This document shows positions 22,529-32,226 of a stretch of DNA of 36,268 nucleotides, in pieces (the stretch's first letter is position 1; each line of letters starts with the position of its first letter). The notes beneath the pieces were generated by a model. That model did not search any database and was not told the DNA's origin. It was given only the letters and a program-made list of their open reading frames with translations. This DNA is from Pseudomonadota bacterium (lineage in GTDB: Bacteria > Pseudomonadota > Gammaproteobacteria > Xanthomonadales > Xanthomonadaceae), in contig JAEWNA010000358.1 in NCBI GenBank assembly GCA_023392975.1, positions 1 through 36,268 of the forward strand, written 5' to 3'. A program made the position numbers and the translations under genes.

Positions 22529-23939
22529 GATCGATCTGCTCGCTATCCATCGAGGATCTGTTACCGCGCCGGCCGGCTGCGGCAAGACACAGCTGATCGC
22601 GGACACAGTCAGATCCCACCCGGGAGGCAGGCCATTTTTGGTTTTGACCCATACAAACGCCGGCGTCGTGGCACTTCGGGCGCGCCTGAAGCGAGCCGGA
22701 GTTCAAAGTAGCGCATATCGGCTTTCAACGATCGATGGGTTCTCGATGCGACTAATTGCAAAGTTTCCGGCACGAAGCGGCCACGCTTCTGGTTTGTTGG
22801 AACTTAGAAGCCCAAGCAGCGACTATCCCGCGATTCGCACGGCTGCTCGTCACCTCTTGGAAGCAGGACATGTTAGCAATGCCATCGCGTCCACATATAG
22901 CCGTTTGCTTGTGGACGAGTATCAAGACTGCAGCCTTGTCCAGCATGGCATCATATCCGCCCTCGCTGAAATCCTACCTACTTGCGTCGTCGGCGACCCG
23001 CTACAGGCGATCTTCGGGTTTCGAGGAAATCAACTGGTTGAATGGGTGGCAGATGTGGAAGCGCGATTTCCTTCTGCGGGCATTCTGTCAATTCCTTGGC
23101 GCTGGCAGCTTTCCGGCGCGGAGGCCTTAGGGCGTTGGCTTCTATCACTGAGGCCCTTGCTATCCGCTTGCCAACCTATCGACCTCCGAAACGCTCCAGC
23201 AGAGGTTCGCTGGGTTCAATTGATCCCAGGCAATGAGGCGCAGCAGCGGCTTCTTGCCTCGCGCGTGAATGCACCTGGCAACGAAGGAACTGTGCTCGTC
23301 ATCGGTGATGCCATGAACGTTCAAGGGCGTCATCAGCTAGCTAGCCAGACACCTGGAGCGATGTCGATCGAAGCTGTTGACCTTCGCGACCTGATCAGCT
23401 TCGCCAGAGGCTTCGACATACATGCACCCAGCGCTCTCCAAGAGCTGGTAAGTTTCTGTTCTGATGTAATGACGGGCGTAGGGGCCACAAATCTCGTCAC
23501 ACGCGTCGGATCACTGCGCTCAGGGCGGTCACGAACACCGCCCACACCTATTGAATGGTGTGCTGTCAACTTTGACACTGAGCGGACCATGCCTCACGCT
23601 CTTCAGCTGGTAAATGCACTGACCGAACATGCCGACACGCGTATATTTAGACCAGAGATTCTCTATTGCTTTCGGTTAGCAATGCAGACAGCTATCAATG
23701 GCGGATGTGACTTTCTCTCTGCGGCCCTCCAGGCTCGCGAGCGCAATCGCCACCTTGGTCGCCCGATTCCACGCCGATCCGTGGGAAGCACACTGCTCTT
23801 GAAGGGACTTGAGGCTGACATAGCAGTGGTTCTTCATCCTGAGACAATGACCCCAGAGAATCTCTACGTGGCACTTACGAGAGGATCTAAGGTTCTGGTC
23901 GTGTGCTCGCATACACCCATTTTGAATGCACAGCGATAG
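22518..23939 (+). CDS. gajB: GajB-like UvrD-family helicase (Gabija defence)
   Basis: A 473-residue SF1 helicase starting at a GTG inside the end of gajA. Walker A is APAGCGKTQL (18-26). Walker B is LLVDEYQDCS (near residue 135) and motif III is VVGDPLQAIFGF. The C-terminal LKGLEADIAVVLHP and LYVALTRGSKVLVV are motifs V and VI. It is about the size of known GajB and much shorter than UvrD (about 720), lacking large 1B/2B insertions. In Gabija, GajB joins GajA in a large complex and is needed for defence. Confidence 0.88.
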   Translation: MPPEIDLLAIHRGSVTAPAGCGKTQLIADTVRSHPGGRPFLVLTHTNAGVVALRARLKRAGVQSSAYRLSTIDGFSMRLIAKFPARSGHASGLLELRSPSSDYPAIRTAARHLLEAGHVSNAIASTYSRLLVDEYQDCSLVQHGIISALAEILPTCVVGDPLQAIFGFRGNQLVEWVADVEARFPSAGILSIPWRWQLSGAEALGRWLLSLRPLLSACQPIDLRNAPAEVRWVQLIPGNEAQQRLLASRVNAPGNEGTVLVIGDAMNVQGRHQLASQTPGAMSIEAVDLRDLISFARGFDIHAPSALQELVSFCSDVMTGVGATNLVTRVGSLRSGRSRTPPTPIEWCAVNFDTERTMPHALQLVNALTEHADTRIFRPEILYCFRLAMQTAINGGCDFLSAALQARERNRHLGRPIPRRSVGSTLLLKGLEADIAVVLHPETMTPENLYVALTRGSKVLVVCSHTPILNAQR

Positions 23940-23967
23940 CGCTAGAAATTTGAGGTCATGCAGCTAT

Positions 23968-25917
23968 TCAAGCGCTAAAGGAAGCATTAAGGTCAGCGAT
24001 CCTGTCCAGCGAGTCTCCCGGCACCCACAACTCGTGACGTGCGCGTGTCATGCCAAGGTATGAGGCATGAACGGGGTCAAACGCCCGCCGCATAGCTGCA
24101 TCTTCGTAACAGCAGGCCGCTAGCGTCACGACGTCATGCTCTTGGTTCTTGGAGTGGTCAATCAGCCCGAGTGTCAAAGGAGCGTCCTTCACCTGCGATT
24201 CGAAGGCGAGCAATTTCGCCAGATTAGACTCATCAAATCCTCGCTCAAATAGTCGAACGATCGCGGACAGGCCCTGCTTATAGAGCTTGTCAGCGAGGCT
24301 CTCCCAGTCCCTTTGGCCGTTGACAGAAATTCCGCCAACCAGCATACGACCATCGAAGAGCGCGCGCGCGTTCCGCACATTCTCTTCCATTGTTCGCCGG
24401 CTAGCTGGAAGAAAATTAAAGTGTGCGTTCGCTGCGGCACGCCGCAGCGCCACTTCAAGCATTGCCCACTCGTTCCCGAACAGACGGAGGCCGGTTTCAG
24501 GTATCTGACTATTGCTCGAGTAAGCCCGAAGATGCGTGATGTGGTCACCGGATGTTATGAATTCTGACATTGAACGTGCGGAGCTAAAGCTCAGCGTCCT
24601 CTCTATCATGTCGGCCGCTTGAATACCTGTCCTCAAAGAGGTAGTCATCAGTGCTGACTGAGCCCGTTCCGAACGGAAGCTCCTCCCCCGTAGCCGCTGA
24701 TGCGGGTCACCCAACAAAATGCAGCCCCCTTGATAGCTGTCGAACAAGCGGCGCCAGGCCGGAGGCAGGTCGTGCGCCTCATCCACCAAAAGTGCGCCCC
24801 TTTGCCCGGTGATTGCCGCGCCCTTTAGCTCCAGCCACTTGGCAATTTGCGAATCCCAGATATCGAACGCCTGACCGCCCCTTGGTGCTTTGGAAAACAT
24901 GGCTTTCCATAAGCGGTTAGCTGCCTCGATGTAGTGCGGGATTTCCTTTCGGTCGTAAACTCCGGCGCGCCGGAAATGATCTTCACCTAGGGACCTGTCA
25001 TCGGAAGCGCACCACGATCCAATCCCACGATAGAGCTTCTGGATGACGGCCACTGCGGAGGCATTTCCGATTCCGCCCACGCCCGCCATTTGCGCCTGTT
25101 CTTCGAACGAGTATTCAGAGCGTCCTGTTCGCGGAGCCACCTGGATTCCACTGTCCCTGGCGTGCCCCCTAGCCAACTGGTCAGCCAGCCGATTGAGCGT
25201 GACGAAGCGCAAATTCGAACTTGCCGCAACATGGTTGTTGAAGGCGACCCCTTGGTGCGCCTGCGGCACCACGTAAGTGAAGCCATCAGGCAGGTGGTCT
25301 CGCAGAGCTTGAATAAGAAAAGTCTTGCCCGTCCCTGCATATGCATCAACAGCGATGCGTTCATCGGGGGCCGAGGCGACTATCCGAGCGACCACCGCCT
25401 GATCCCGAGTGCCTTTAAGCCTCACGACACTGCGCGACCTCCGTTCAAGTCCATCGTCCTCTTCGAATTCTGGTTCCACCTCATTCTTCCGTTCGTCTTC
25501 GGCGTGCTGTGCATAGAATCTGACCTCGTAGGCCTCCCGTGATGCGCTGCAGCTATTCTGAAATTCAAACGAATAGTTGCCGTCGGGCGCGAGCCAACGC
25601 CGCTTCGCGATGACAGCATCGGAAACAAGCACAACCTCCGTTTCCAGCAACGCCGTGACGAAGTCTTCGACACCCCTGCCGGCCAAATCAGAGCGCATTT
25701 CCGCAAGCCGTTCTTGACCTTGGTCTGGATGCATACGGAAGAGGGGATACACCTCACGTATCAGCCGCTCAATCTGCGTGTGAGCCTGACGCTGCTTCAG
25801 GTGCACCAATGCAGCGAACATTGATGCTGCCTCGATTGGTTCTGAAAACGAGCTGCCCGTCTCTAGGAACTTCTGTGCACTCTCTCTCGTCAGGGGCAAG
25901 TGGCAAACGGAAGCCAT
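23968..25917 (-). CDS. SF1 (UvrD-like) helicase/ATPase with unknown N-terminal domain
   Basis: A 649-residue protein convergent with gajB. Walker A AYAGTGKTFLI is near residue 193 and Walker B GALLVDEAHDLPP near 400. LLGDPHQRLRG is motif III and ASYLGMTRARHELWV motif VI. The N-terminal 190 residues match no family I know. They contain a helical part with many charged residues, a segment with WLAPDGNYSFEFQNSC and an acidic stretch (EFEEDDGLERRSRS). I prefer the ATG at 25917 (GGAGAG 8 bases upstream) to one 78 bases earlier without a ribosome site. The gene upstream on the same strand is probably its operon partner. Helicase plus unknown protein next to Gabija suggests a defence role, unproven. 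Confidence 0.75.
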   Translation of the reverse strand: MASVCHLPLTRESAQKFLETGSSFSEPIEAASMFAALVHLKQRQAHTQIERLIREVYPLFRMHPDQGQERLAEMRSDLAGRGVEDFVTALLETEVVLVSDAVIAKRRWLAPDGNYSFEFQNSCSASREAYEVRFYAQHAEDERKNEVEPEFEEDDGLERRSRSVVRLKGTRDQAVVARIVASAPDERIAVDAYAGTGKTFLIQALRDHLPDGFTYVVPQAHQGVAFNNHVAASSNLRFVTLNRLADQLARGHARDSGIQVAPRTGRSEYSFEEQAQMAGVGGIGNASAVAVIQKLYRGIGSWCASDDRSLGEDHFRRAGVYDRKEIPHYIEAANRLWKAMFSKAPRGGQAFDIWDSQIAKWLELKGAAITGQRGALLVDEAHDLPPAWRRLFDSYQGGCILLGDPHQRLRGRSFRSERAQSALMTTSLRTGIQAADMIERTLSFSSARSMSEFITSGDHITHLRAYSSNSQIPETGLRLFGNEWAMLEVALRRAAANAHFNFLPASRRTMEENVRNARALFDGRMLVGGISVNGQRDWESLADKLYKQGLSAIVRLFERGFDESNLAKLLAFESQVKDAPLTLGLIDHSKNQEHDVVTLAACCYEDAAMRRAFDPVHASYLGMTRARHELWVPGDSLDRIADLNASFSA

Positions 25918-26028
25918 ACGCTCTGCTCTCCATTTTCTAAGTTTGCTACTACAATCATCAGGCAGGGGAAATTTCCATCCCCTAGCGCTCACCATGAAAC
26001 ATCTAGGAACCCCACCACTGAAGCAAGC

Positions 26029-26817
26029 TCATACTTGAGATGGAGCATAGGATTTCTGTCGAGAATCTAGATCCTTGCGCCATGCTTTTTCGAACTCGTC
26101 CGGAACTTCCAGCCCCGCATCTTCATCGAATGTCACTGTTGACGGCAACTCGCGCCAGAACGACTCTATAGCGGCAGCAAACTGCTCTACATGATCATCC
26201 GTTAACTCCATGTCCGTGTCATCGTAAAATCCCCAATTCCTTGAAGTCTTTCGCAAATACTGCGGATAGAGCTGGCGAAGATCATCCAATGATCTACCCT
26301 CTCCATGCTTGAACACGTTTACAACCAAGCGCATGGCGTCCAAATTTTGGTAGCAGGCCAAATGACGCAAATTCAATCCCAACGCAGCAAGAAGACTTTC
26401 AAGCTTCGCGCTATCCAATTTCCAAAGTGCGCGCCGGGTATGATCACCAATGACTAACTTCGGCCACCTAAACTCCCGAACCAGAAATCGACGAAACGTC
26501 TTATCCCAGTGGTGATACATGCCGGCCACTACACTCAGGCGTGTCCGATCATGCATCTCACTTAGAAGTTGATAGAACTCCACTCCATGGTCGCGGGCAG
26601 CTTCCGCCAAATCAGCGGGATCATGGCATTCGGGGTCAAAAAACTCGCCGCTGCGTTCCCAGTGCTCCTCCTCTGCGCGGTCGGCTTCTGCCTCGATGTT
26701 GGCAAACTGGGACAGGAGACGCGACTTTGATTGCTCGACATAAAACCGGTGTTCGGAAATACGAAGCTCTCTTTCCGATTCGAGCAACTGATACGCATTT
26801 GAAATCCGCACTGTCAT
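26029..26817 (-). CDS. Hypothetical protein, 262 residues, upstream of the SF1 helicase
   Basis: A soluble, acidic, mostly helical protein with no signal peptide. A coiled-coil-like N-terminus (about 10-55, SERELRISEHRFYVEQSKSR) is followed by a body with HHWDKTFRRFLVREF and LVVNVFKHGEGRSLDDL. The spacing of R/H residues in helices recalls HEPN-like ribonucleases of defence loci, but I cannot confirm a catalytic RxxxxH motif. It is 112 bases upstream of the helicase gene on the same strand. Only a weak ribosome site precedes the ATG. Unknown function, candidate partner of the helicase. Confidence 0.6.
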   Translation of the reverse strand: MTVRISNAYQLLESERELRISEHRFYVEQSKSRLLSQFANIEAEADRAEEEHWERSGEFFDPECHDPADLAEAARDHGVEFYQLLSEMHDRTRLSVVAGMYHHWDKTFRRFLVREFRWPKLVIGDHTRRALWKLDSAKLESLLAALGLNLRHLACYQNLDAMRLVVNVFKHGEGRSLDDLRQLYPQYLRKTSRNWGFYDDTDMELTDDHVEQFAAAIESFWRELPSTVTFDEDAGLEVPDEFEKAWRKDLDSRQKSYAPSQV

Positions 26818-27108
26818 AATTACACGCCTGCGAAGAGCTCCGCATTGACTATGCCGGGACAGCCCTCATTCCCGCAGGTCGGATTGGCAATGGAATCCGA
26901 CAATCGGTGAGGAGCTAATGCTGCGCGCCACGCTGCGATTGAACCATGGAAGCAGTGGCATCCGCAGCCCCTCCGAGATTCGCCCCAGTATCCTTCAAGC
27001 TGGGAAGTATCGCCAGCCGACCCCTGGCTAATGCGAGGCCGTGTCCTCAAGCACGCTCTACTCCGCGCGGAAGACTGGCCAACACAGTGTCGAGCGTGGC
27101 AGAACTGA
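26818..27108. other. Intergenic region before the helicase operon
   Basis: 291 bases between the end of dnaE2 and the 262-residue gene, both on the minus strand. It must contain the start signals of the helicase unit. A minus-strand TTG-initiated frame crosses it (26820-27137) and includes CGCHC and CGNEGC pairs, but it starts inside dnaE2 without a ribosome site and I do not call it. No hairpin with a T-run is obvious. Confidence 0.4.
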
Positions 27109-30100
27109 TCAATGAAAGTCTCGACTTCGTGTGTCAAGCTCCCCCAGCCACTGGCTCATGTCCCGTAGCCGGTCGGCGATGAGGTTCCCCACCCCATCCA
27201 CACAGTCCCAGCGTCCGTCGACTACCATCAAGCGCGAGCCAACCAGCTCCTTCCGCTGCCGCTCGCCCAAGGTCGGCCACACGATGATCTGCACGTTGCC
27301 CTTCTCGTCCTCCAGCGTGACGAAAGTGGTGCCCTTCGCCGTCGCGGGCCGCTGCCGCAGCACGACCAAGCCGGCCACCCGCACCCGGGCGCCGCTTCGC
27401 TTTCGCGTCACCTCCTCGCTGTCCAGACAACGCTCTTTCCTGAGCCGTTCGCGCAGCAGCGAGACGGGGTGCACGCCTAGAGTTAGCCCGGTCGAGGCGT
27501 AGTCCGCCCGCAGGTCTTCCGCAATGCTCGGCGAGGGAAGCGCAACCTCTTCTTCGTCCGGGCTCTCGGCAAACAATGGCCGCTGCACCTCGATGCCAGC
27601 CACCTCCCATCGCGCGTCGTTGCGGTGGCCCGCCAAGTGCTTTAACGCTCCAGCCTCCACCAGCAGGGTCTGCTCACGCTTCGTCAACGCCGCACGTTTA
27701 CACAGGTCGGCTACGTCTCGAAACGCGCGCTCCGTGCGCGCGGCGACGATGCGCTCTCCTGCGTCGTCCGATAGCCCCCGGATCTCGCGAAGACCGAGCC
27801 GGATGGCCGGCTGCTTTTCGGCATCTGGCCATGCTTCCAGCGAACTGTCCCAACCGCTCACCGTGGCATCGATAGGCCGGATCTCGATGCCATGTCTGCG
27901 CGCGTCCTGGGTGAGCTGGCTGGTGGTGTAGAAGCCCAGTGGCTGGGAGTTGAGCAAGGCGCATGTGAACGCGGCGTGCTCATGGCACTTGAGCCAGCAG
28001 CTGGCGTAGGTGAGCAACGCGAACGAGGCTGCGTGGCTTTCGGGGAAGCCGTAGCCCGAGAACCCCACGATTTGGTCCCAACACCGGATCGCGAAGGCCT
28101 CGGTGTAGCCGTTGCGCAGCATGCCCTCGATGATCTTCGCGCGATGCACCTCCATGTTCCCGGCCCGCTTCCATGCCGCCATGCTGCGGCGGAGCTGGTC
28201 CGCCTCGCCGGCGTCGTAGCCTGCGGCCACGATGGCCACCCGCATCACCTGCTCTTGGAACAGCGGCACGCCAAGGGTGCGCTCGAATATCGCGCGCATG
28301 GCGTCGTTCTCGTAGATGACGGGTTCCTTGCCCTGCCGCCGCTGCAAGAAGGGGTGGATCATCCCACCCTGGATGGGGCCAGGCCGGATGATGGCCACCT
28401 CGATGACCAAGTCGTAGAAGCATTTTGGCTTCATCCGAGGCAAGAACGACTGCTGCGCGCGGCTCTCAATCTGGAACACGCCGATGGTGTCCGCGCGCCC
28501 GATCATCTCGTAGGTGGCCGGGTCCTCGGCCGGAATGGTCGCCGGCGACAGGTCCCGTCCTCGGTGGCGCTTCACCAGGTCCAGTGCCTTGCGGATGCAC
28601 GTCAACATGCCCAGCGCCAGGCAATCGACCTTCAGCAAGCCGAGGCTGTCCAGATCGTCCTTGTCCCACTGGATGATGGTGCGGTCCGCCATCGCCGCGT
28701 TCTCCACCGGCACTAACGTCCACAGTGGCGCATCCGACACCACGAACCCACCGACGTGTTGCGAGAGATGCCGTGGGTGATCGATGAGCTCGCGGGCCAG
28801 CCCGACCACGCGGCGGATGATGGGCGCCTCGGGGTCGAACCCCGCCTCGCGCAACCGATCCTCAATCGGGCTGTTGCCGGCCCACCACCCGACACAGCTC
28901 GCCAAGGCGTTCACCTGGTCGGGCGGCAGCCCCAGCGCCTTCGCCACGTCGCGCACCGCGCTTTTCCCGCGGTAGCAGATGACAGTGGCCGCCAGCGCCG
29001 CGCGCTCCCGCCCATAGCGTCCATAGACATACTGGAGGACCTCTTCCCGCCGCTCGTGCTCGAAGTCGATGTCGATGTCTGGCGGCTCGTTGCGCTCCTT
29101 GCTGATGAAGCGCTCCATGAGCATCTCCATGCGCGTCGGATCGACCTCCGTGACGCCCAGCGCGAAGCACACGGCGCTGTTCGCGGCCGAGCCCCGCCCC
29201 TGGCACAGGATGCCGCGTGAGCGCGCAAATCGAACGATGTCGTGGACCGTCAGGAAGTAGGCTTCGTAATCGAGCTCGCGGATGAGGTGCAGCTCGTGCT
29301 CGATCTGCGTGCGCACCCGCTCAAGGACGCCACCGGGCCATCGCCACCGGACGCCTTCCTCCGTCAGCTTGCGAAGCCAAGACGCAGGGGTGTGTCCCTC
29401 CGGCACGATTTCGGCCGGGTAGCGGTAGCGCAGCTCGTCGAGGCCAAAGGTGCAGCGTTCCGCCACGTGCACCGCCTCGGCCATCCATGCGACTGGGTAG
29501 ATGCGCGCAAGGGCGTCTCGGCAGCGCAGGTGCCGTTCGCCGTTAGGGAAGAGATGAGCTCCTGCCTCTGCAATAGTCGTGGTGTGGCGAATGGCCGTGA
29601 GGGTGTCCTGCAGAGCGCGGCGGCGGCGGATGTCCATGTGGACGTCACCGGCAGCCACGATCGGCAGCCCCAGCGCTCGCGCGGTCGCTTCCAGTTCTGC
29701 AGCGCGGCGCGCGTCGTCGCGGTCCCGATGGAGTTCGGCCGCGAGCCACAGCCGTTCTCCGAACACCTCGCGCGCCCAAATGCCGTGCGCCAGAGCGATG
29801 GGGTCGTCCGGCACCCACAAGGCGAGCGTGCCGGGAAGCCCGTCGCTCAAGTCATCCCGGGTGATCCGATACTCGCCCTTCTCCGACCGCCGCCGAGCGT
29901 CGGTGATAAGCCGGCACAGCCGCTCGTAGCCGGCTTTGGTTTCGACCAGCAGCACGAGCTTCGGCCCGTCCTCGATGCGGATCTCGTTGCCGACGACGAG
30001 TCGAAGGCCGGTGCGCTTCGCCGCCTCGTGCGCGCGAACGATGCCCGCCATGGAACACTCGTCGGTGATCGCCAAGGCGGTGTATCCGCAGGCGGCGGCG

Positions 30101-30192
30101 CGCTCGAACAATTGCAGCGCGCTGGCCGCGCCTCGGTGAAAACTGAAATCGCTGAGGCAATGGAGCTCTGCGTAAGCGGGAGGTTCGGTCAT
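27109..30192 (-). CDS. dnaE2: Error-prone DNA polymerase III alpha (ImuC/DnaE2)
   Basis: A 1027-residue C-family polymerase, last gene of lexA-imuA-imuB-dnaE2. It has an N-terminal PHP domain (AELHCLSDFSFHRGAAS, TDECSMAG), the palm with catalytic aspartates in PPDIDIDFEHERREEV, the finger region with GRGSAANSAVCF, a helix-hairpin-helix part (GLSDDAGERIVAAR) and a C-terminal OB fold (RVAGLVVLRQRPATAKGT). Length fits DnaE2 rather than replicative DnaE (about 1160). The ATG overlaps the imuB stop (ATGA). It performs damage-induced translesion synthesis with ImuA and ImuB and causes SOS mutagenesis. Confidence 0.95.
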   Translation of the reverse strand: MTEPPAYAELHCLSDFSFHRGAASALQLFERAAACGYTALAITDECSMAGIVRAHEAAKRTGLRLVVGNEIRIEDGPKLVLLVETKAGYERLCRLITDARRRSEKGEYRITRDDLSDGLPGTLALWVPDDPIALAHGIWAREVFGERLWLAAELHRDRDDARRAAELEATARALGLPIVAAGDVHMDIRRRRALQDTLTAIRHTTTIAEAGAHLFPNGERHLRCRDALARIYPVAWMAEAVHVAERCTFGLDELRYRYPAEIVPEGHTPASWLRKLTEEGVRWRWPGGVLERVRTQIEHELHLIRELDYEAYFLTVHDIVRFARSRGILCQGRGSAANSAVCFALGVTEVDPTRMEMLMERFISKERNEPPDIDIDFEHERREEVLQYVYGRYGRERAALAATVICYRGKSAVRDVAKALGLPPDQVNALASCVGWWAGNSPIEDRLREAGFDPEAPIIRRVVGLARELIDHPRHLSQHVGGFVVSDAPLWTLVPVENAAMADRTIIQWDKDDLDSLGLLKVDCLALGMLTCIRKALDLVKRHRGRDLSPATIPAEDPATYEMIGRADTIGVFQIESRAQQSFLPRMKPKCFYDLVIEVAIIRPGPIQGGMIHPFLQRRQGKEPVIYENDAMRAIFERTLGVPLFQEQVMRVAIVAAGYDAGEADQLRRSMAAWKRAGNMEVHRAKIIEGMLRNGYTEAFAIRCWDQIVGFSGYGFPESHAASFALLTYASCWLKCHEHAAFTCALLNSQPLGFYTTSQLTQDARRHGIEIRPIDATVSGWDSSLEAWPDAEKQPAIRLGLREIRGLSDDAGERIVAARTERAFRDVADLCKRAALTKREQTLLVEAGALKHLAGHRNDARWEVAGIEVQRPLFAESPDEEEVALPSPSIAEDLRADYASTGLTLGVHPVSLLRERLRKERCLDSEEVTRKRSGARVRVAGLVVLRQRPATAKGTTFVTLEDEKGNVQIIVWPTLGERQRKELVGSRLMVVDGRWDCVDGVGNLIADRLRDMSQWLGELDTRSRDFH

Positions 30193-31601
30193 GCGAACCA
30201 CCCGTGCAGCATCCACGGTCCTCGTTCCCCGACGGCGCAAAACGCCCAGGCTCGCTGACCTTGTGCGGTTTCGAGGATGTAGTAGTCGCGGCGGGCGTCC
30301 TCCCCATCCCACCATCCGGTCTCCAATCGCTCAGGCCCTGCGAGCACGCGGACCCGCGTGTCGCGCAAGGGCACCGGACGTGGCAGCAGCCACGTCGGGC
30401 GTGTCGGGCGACGCGGTGCAGCCGGGATGAGGTTTGTTGCGCGTTGCCACGCACGCTCGGGCCGAGGATCCACGGTGGGCGCAAGCTCGTAGACGGCCTC
30501 GTTCCCCAACCGGGCGCGCAACCGCTCGCGCAGGTGATCCCACGGCACCGCGTGTTCGGGGCGCTCGTCAAACAGGTCACGGCCACTGGGAACGAACGGC
30601 GGCAGGTCGCGCGCGATCAGGCGCAGACCAACGACGGGTTTCGGGATTTGCGCCCGCTCCAACCGGCCGCGCGTGAGGTCGAACAGCATCGCCGGATCGC
30701 GCTCGGCGGACAGCAACCCCACCTCCACATCGGTCGCCGCGATGCCCTCGTGCTCGAGCTTCAGCACGAACTGCTGCACGCCCCCATCGCGCCCCGCGAG
30801 GTAGGCGGCCAGATCGGCGGTCATGCGTCGCACCGGGAACAGGAGCGCCTGGTGGTTCTCGACCTCGTAAGACAGCTCGATGCGCAGATCGAAGAGATCC
30901 GGCGGGCGGTAGCACTCCAGCAGTTCCGGCGCCACGCCAAGCATCGCGTCCAGCGCTTGCAAGACCTCCACACCGAAGCGTCGGCGCAGCGCGTCCCGCG
31001 GCAGCTCGAACACCTGCCGCAGGTGGCGGATGCCCATGCCGTGCATGCGGGGTCCCGCCTCGTTCGGCAGACATGCCCGGCGGACAGGCACGCGGGCCAA
31101 GGTCGTGCGCAGCTGGTCGGGAGTAAGCACTGCAATCCCGTCTTCCACCCCGGCCAGCACGCGTGCGCCGGCGGCTGTGGGCGCCAGCGCGATGCGGTGA
31201 CGGAACCCGAGGGCGGCCAAGTCCTCGCGCAGACGAGCTTGGAAGGTCGGCCACTGGCCAATGAGGGAGAAGCTGCCCTGCACCTCCAGCGCAATGGCGT
31301 TGGGCCAGCCGGCCCAGATCTGGGAGCTGAAGCGGTAGGCCCATGCGGCGAGGAACCGTTGCCACTGCGCCTCGTGCGCTGGCGCGTGTTCTACCGCGGC
31401 GAACCCAGGGGCGATGGCCTGGGCGGCGGCCAGCCGCATGCCCGGCCGCAAGCCGGCATCGGCCGCGGCGCGGTTCACGGCAACCAGCTCCCGCCGCTGG
31501 AACGGGCCGCCGATCAGCGCGAGGGGGGCGTCGGGTGTTGGATGGCGTCGAAGGACGCTATCGATTCCCAAATGCGGGAGCAGGATGCAGGCCCAGAGCA
31601 T
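30189..31601 (-). CDS. imuB: Y-family polymerase-like protein ImuB
   Basis: A 470-residue Y-family DNA polymerase relative starting MLWACILLPHLGIDSVLRRHP, as in other Xanthomonadaceae ImuB proteins. In the family the catalytic carboxylates are lost; ImuB acts as a hub binding the beta clamp, ImuA and DnaE2. Here the palm segment shows ILLPHLGIDSV and no DE catalytic pair, consistent with a non-catalytic role. A helix-hairpin-helix stretch (RHLRQVFELPRDALRRRFG) precedes the little-finger domain. The start at 31601 follows the imuA stop by 10 bases; a longer in-frame ATG overlapping imuA is possible but does not match the family N-terminus. Confidence 0.9.
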   Translation of the reverse strand: MLWACILLPHLGIDSVLRRHPTPDAPLALIGGPFQRRELVAVNRAAADAGLRPGMRLAAAQAIAPGFAAVEHAPAHEAQWQRFLAAWAYRFSSQIWAGWPNAIALEVQGSFSLIGQWPTFQARLREDLAALGFRHRIALAPTAAGARVLAGVEDGIAVLTPDQLRTTLARVPVRRACLPNEAGPRMHGMGIRHLRQVFELPRDALRRRFGVEVLQALDAMLGVAPELLECYRPPDLFDLRIELSYEVENHQALLFPVRRMTADLAAYLAGRDGGVQQFVLKLEHEGIAATDVEVGLLSAERDPAMLFDLTRGRLERAQIPKPVVGLRLIARDLPPFVPSGRDLFDERPEHAVPWDHLRERLRARLGNEAVYELAPTVDPRPERAWQRATNLIPAAPRRPTRPTWLLPRPVPLRDTRVRVLAGPERLETGWWDGEDARRDYYILETAQGQRAWAFCAVGERGPWMLHGWFA

Positions 31602-31611
31602 GGCGGGCGTA

Positions 31612-32226
31612 TCAATGCAGCGAGGCGATGGCGAAGGCGGGCGCTGGAGCCGGACCACCCCGGCACTTGCGCACTCGGACCTGGCGCTCGCGGTCGAGCT
31701 CCAGCCGGAGCGCGGCCGGGGACGCTTCTTCGGCGTGCTTGCGATCGCGAAGGACGAAGCCGAGGGCGTGGCCAGCGTCCGCCGCTACCTGAAGGCGACG
31801 CAGCCCGTGGTGATCGACCTTGCTCGGCCAGCCCAGCACTGCGGCGCACGCGCCCGACCGGAGCGCCTGTTCGAAGGCCCAGAGGGCCTGCTTCGGGTCG
31901 GCGTCGATGACGTGAAGCCGTCTCAGGTCCACGCCGCGCGCCTGCCAGGCCGGGGCGTAAGGCAAGTAAGGCGGCGCCACCAGCACGACGTCCGCGCCTG
32001 CTTTGGTCAGCCGCGCCAGCGTGGGCAGAAGCAAGTCCAGCTCTCCCACCCCGTCGGCCGGCAGCAGCAGCTCGGTGAGCGCGTGATGGGGCCAGCCCCC
32101 GGTCGGCAGAGCCGCATCCAGGGCCGCGTGGCCCGTGGGCTGCGCGCTGGGCGCTGGGGTAACAGGACGACCGCGCCAGACCCGGCGCTCGTCCAGGAGG
32201 GCATCAAGTGCAACAACCTGGCCCAT
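31612..32226 (-). CDS. imuA: SOS mutagenesis protein ImuA (SulA/RecA-like)
   Basis: A 204-residue RecA-like protein without a clear Walker A. GGWPHHALTELLLPADGVGELDLL is in the place of the P-loop, and VVLVAPPYLPYAPAWQARGVD is typical of ImuA. The ATG directly follows the lexA stop codon (TAAATG), so the genes are tightly coupled. In Caulobacter and Pseudomonas ImuA binds ImuB and RecA and is needed for damage-induced mutagenesis. Confidence 0.9.
   Translation of the reverse strand: MGQVVALDALLDERRVWRGRPVTPAPSAQPTGHAALDAALPTGGWPHHALTELLLPADGVGELDLLLPTLARLTKAGADVVLVAPPYLPYAPAWQARGVDLRRLHVIDADPKQALWAFEQALRSGACAAVLGWPSKVDHHGLRRLQVAADAGHALGFVLRDRKHAEEASPAALRLELDRERQVRVRKCRGGPAPAPAFAIASLH

Noticed and set aside
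26820..27137. Minus-strand frame with two Cys-pair motifs (CGCHC, CGNEGC) after dnaE2
   Set aside because: It starts with TTG inside dnaE2, has no ribosome site and no recognisable zinc-ribbon spacing; it may be a relic but I cannot support a gene.
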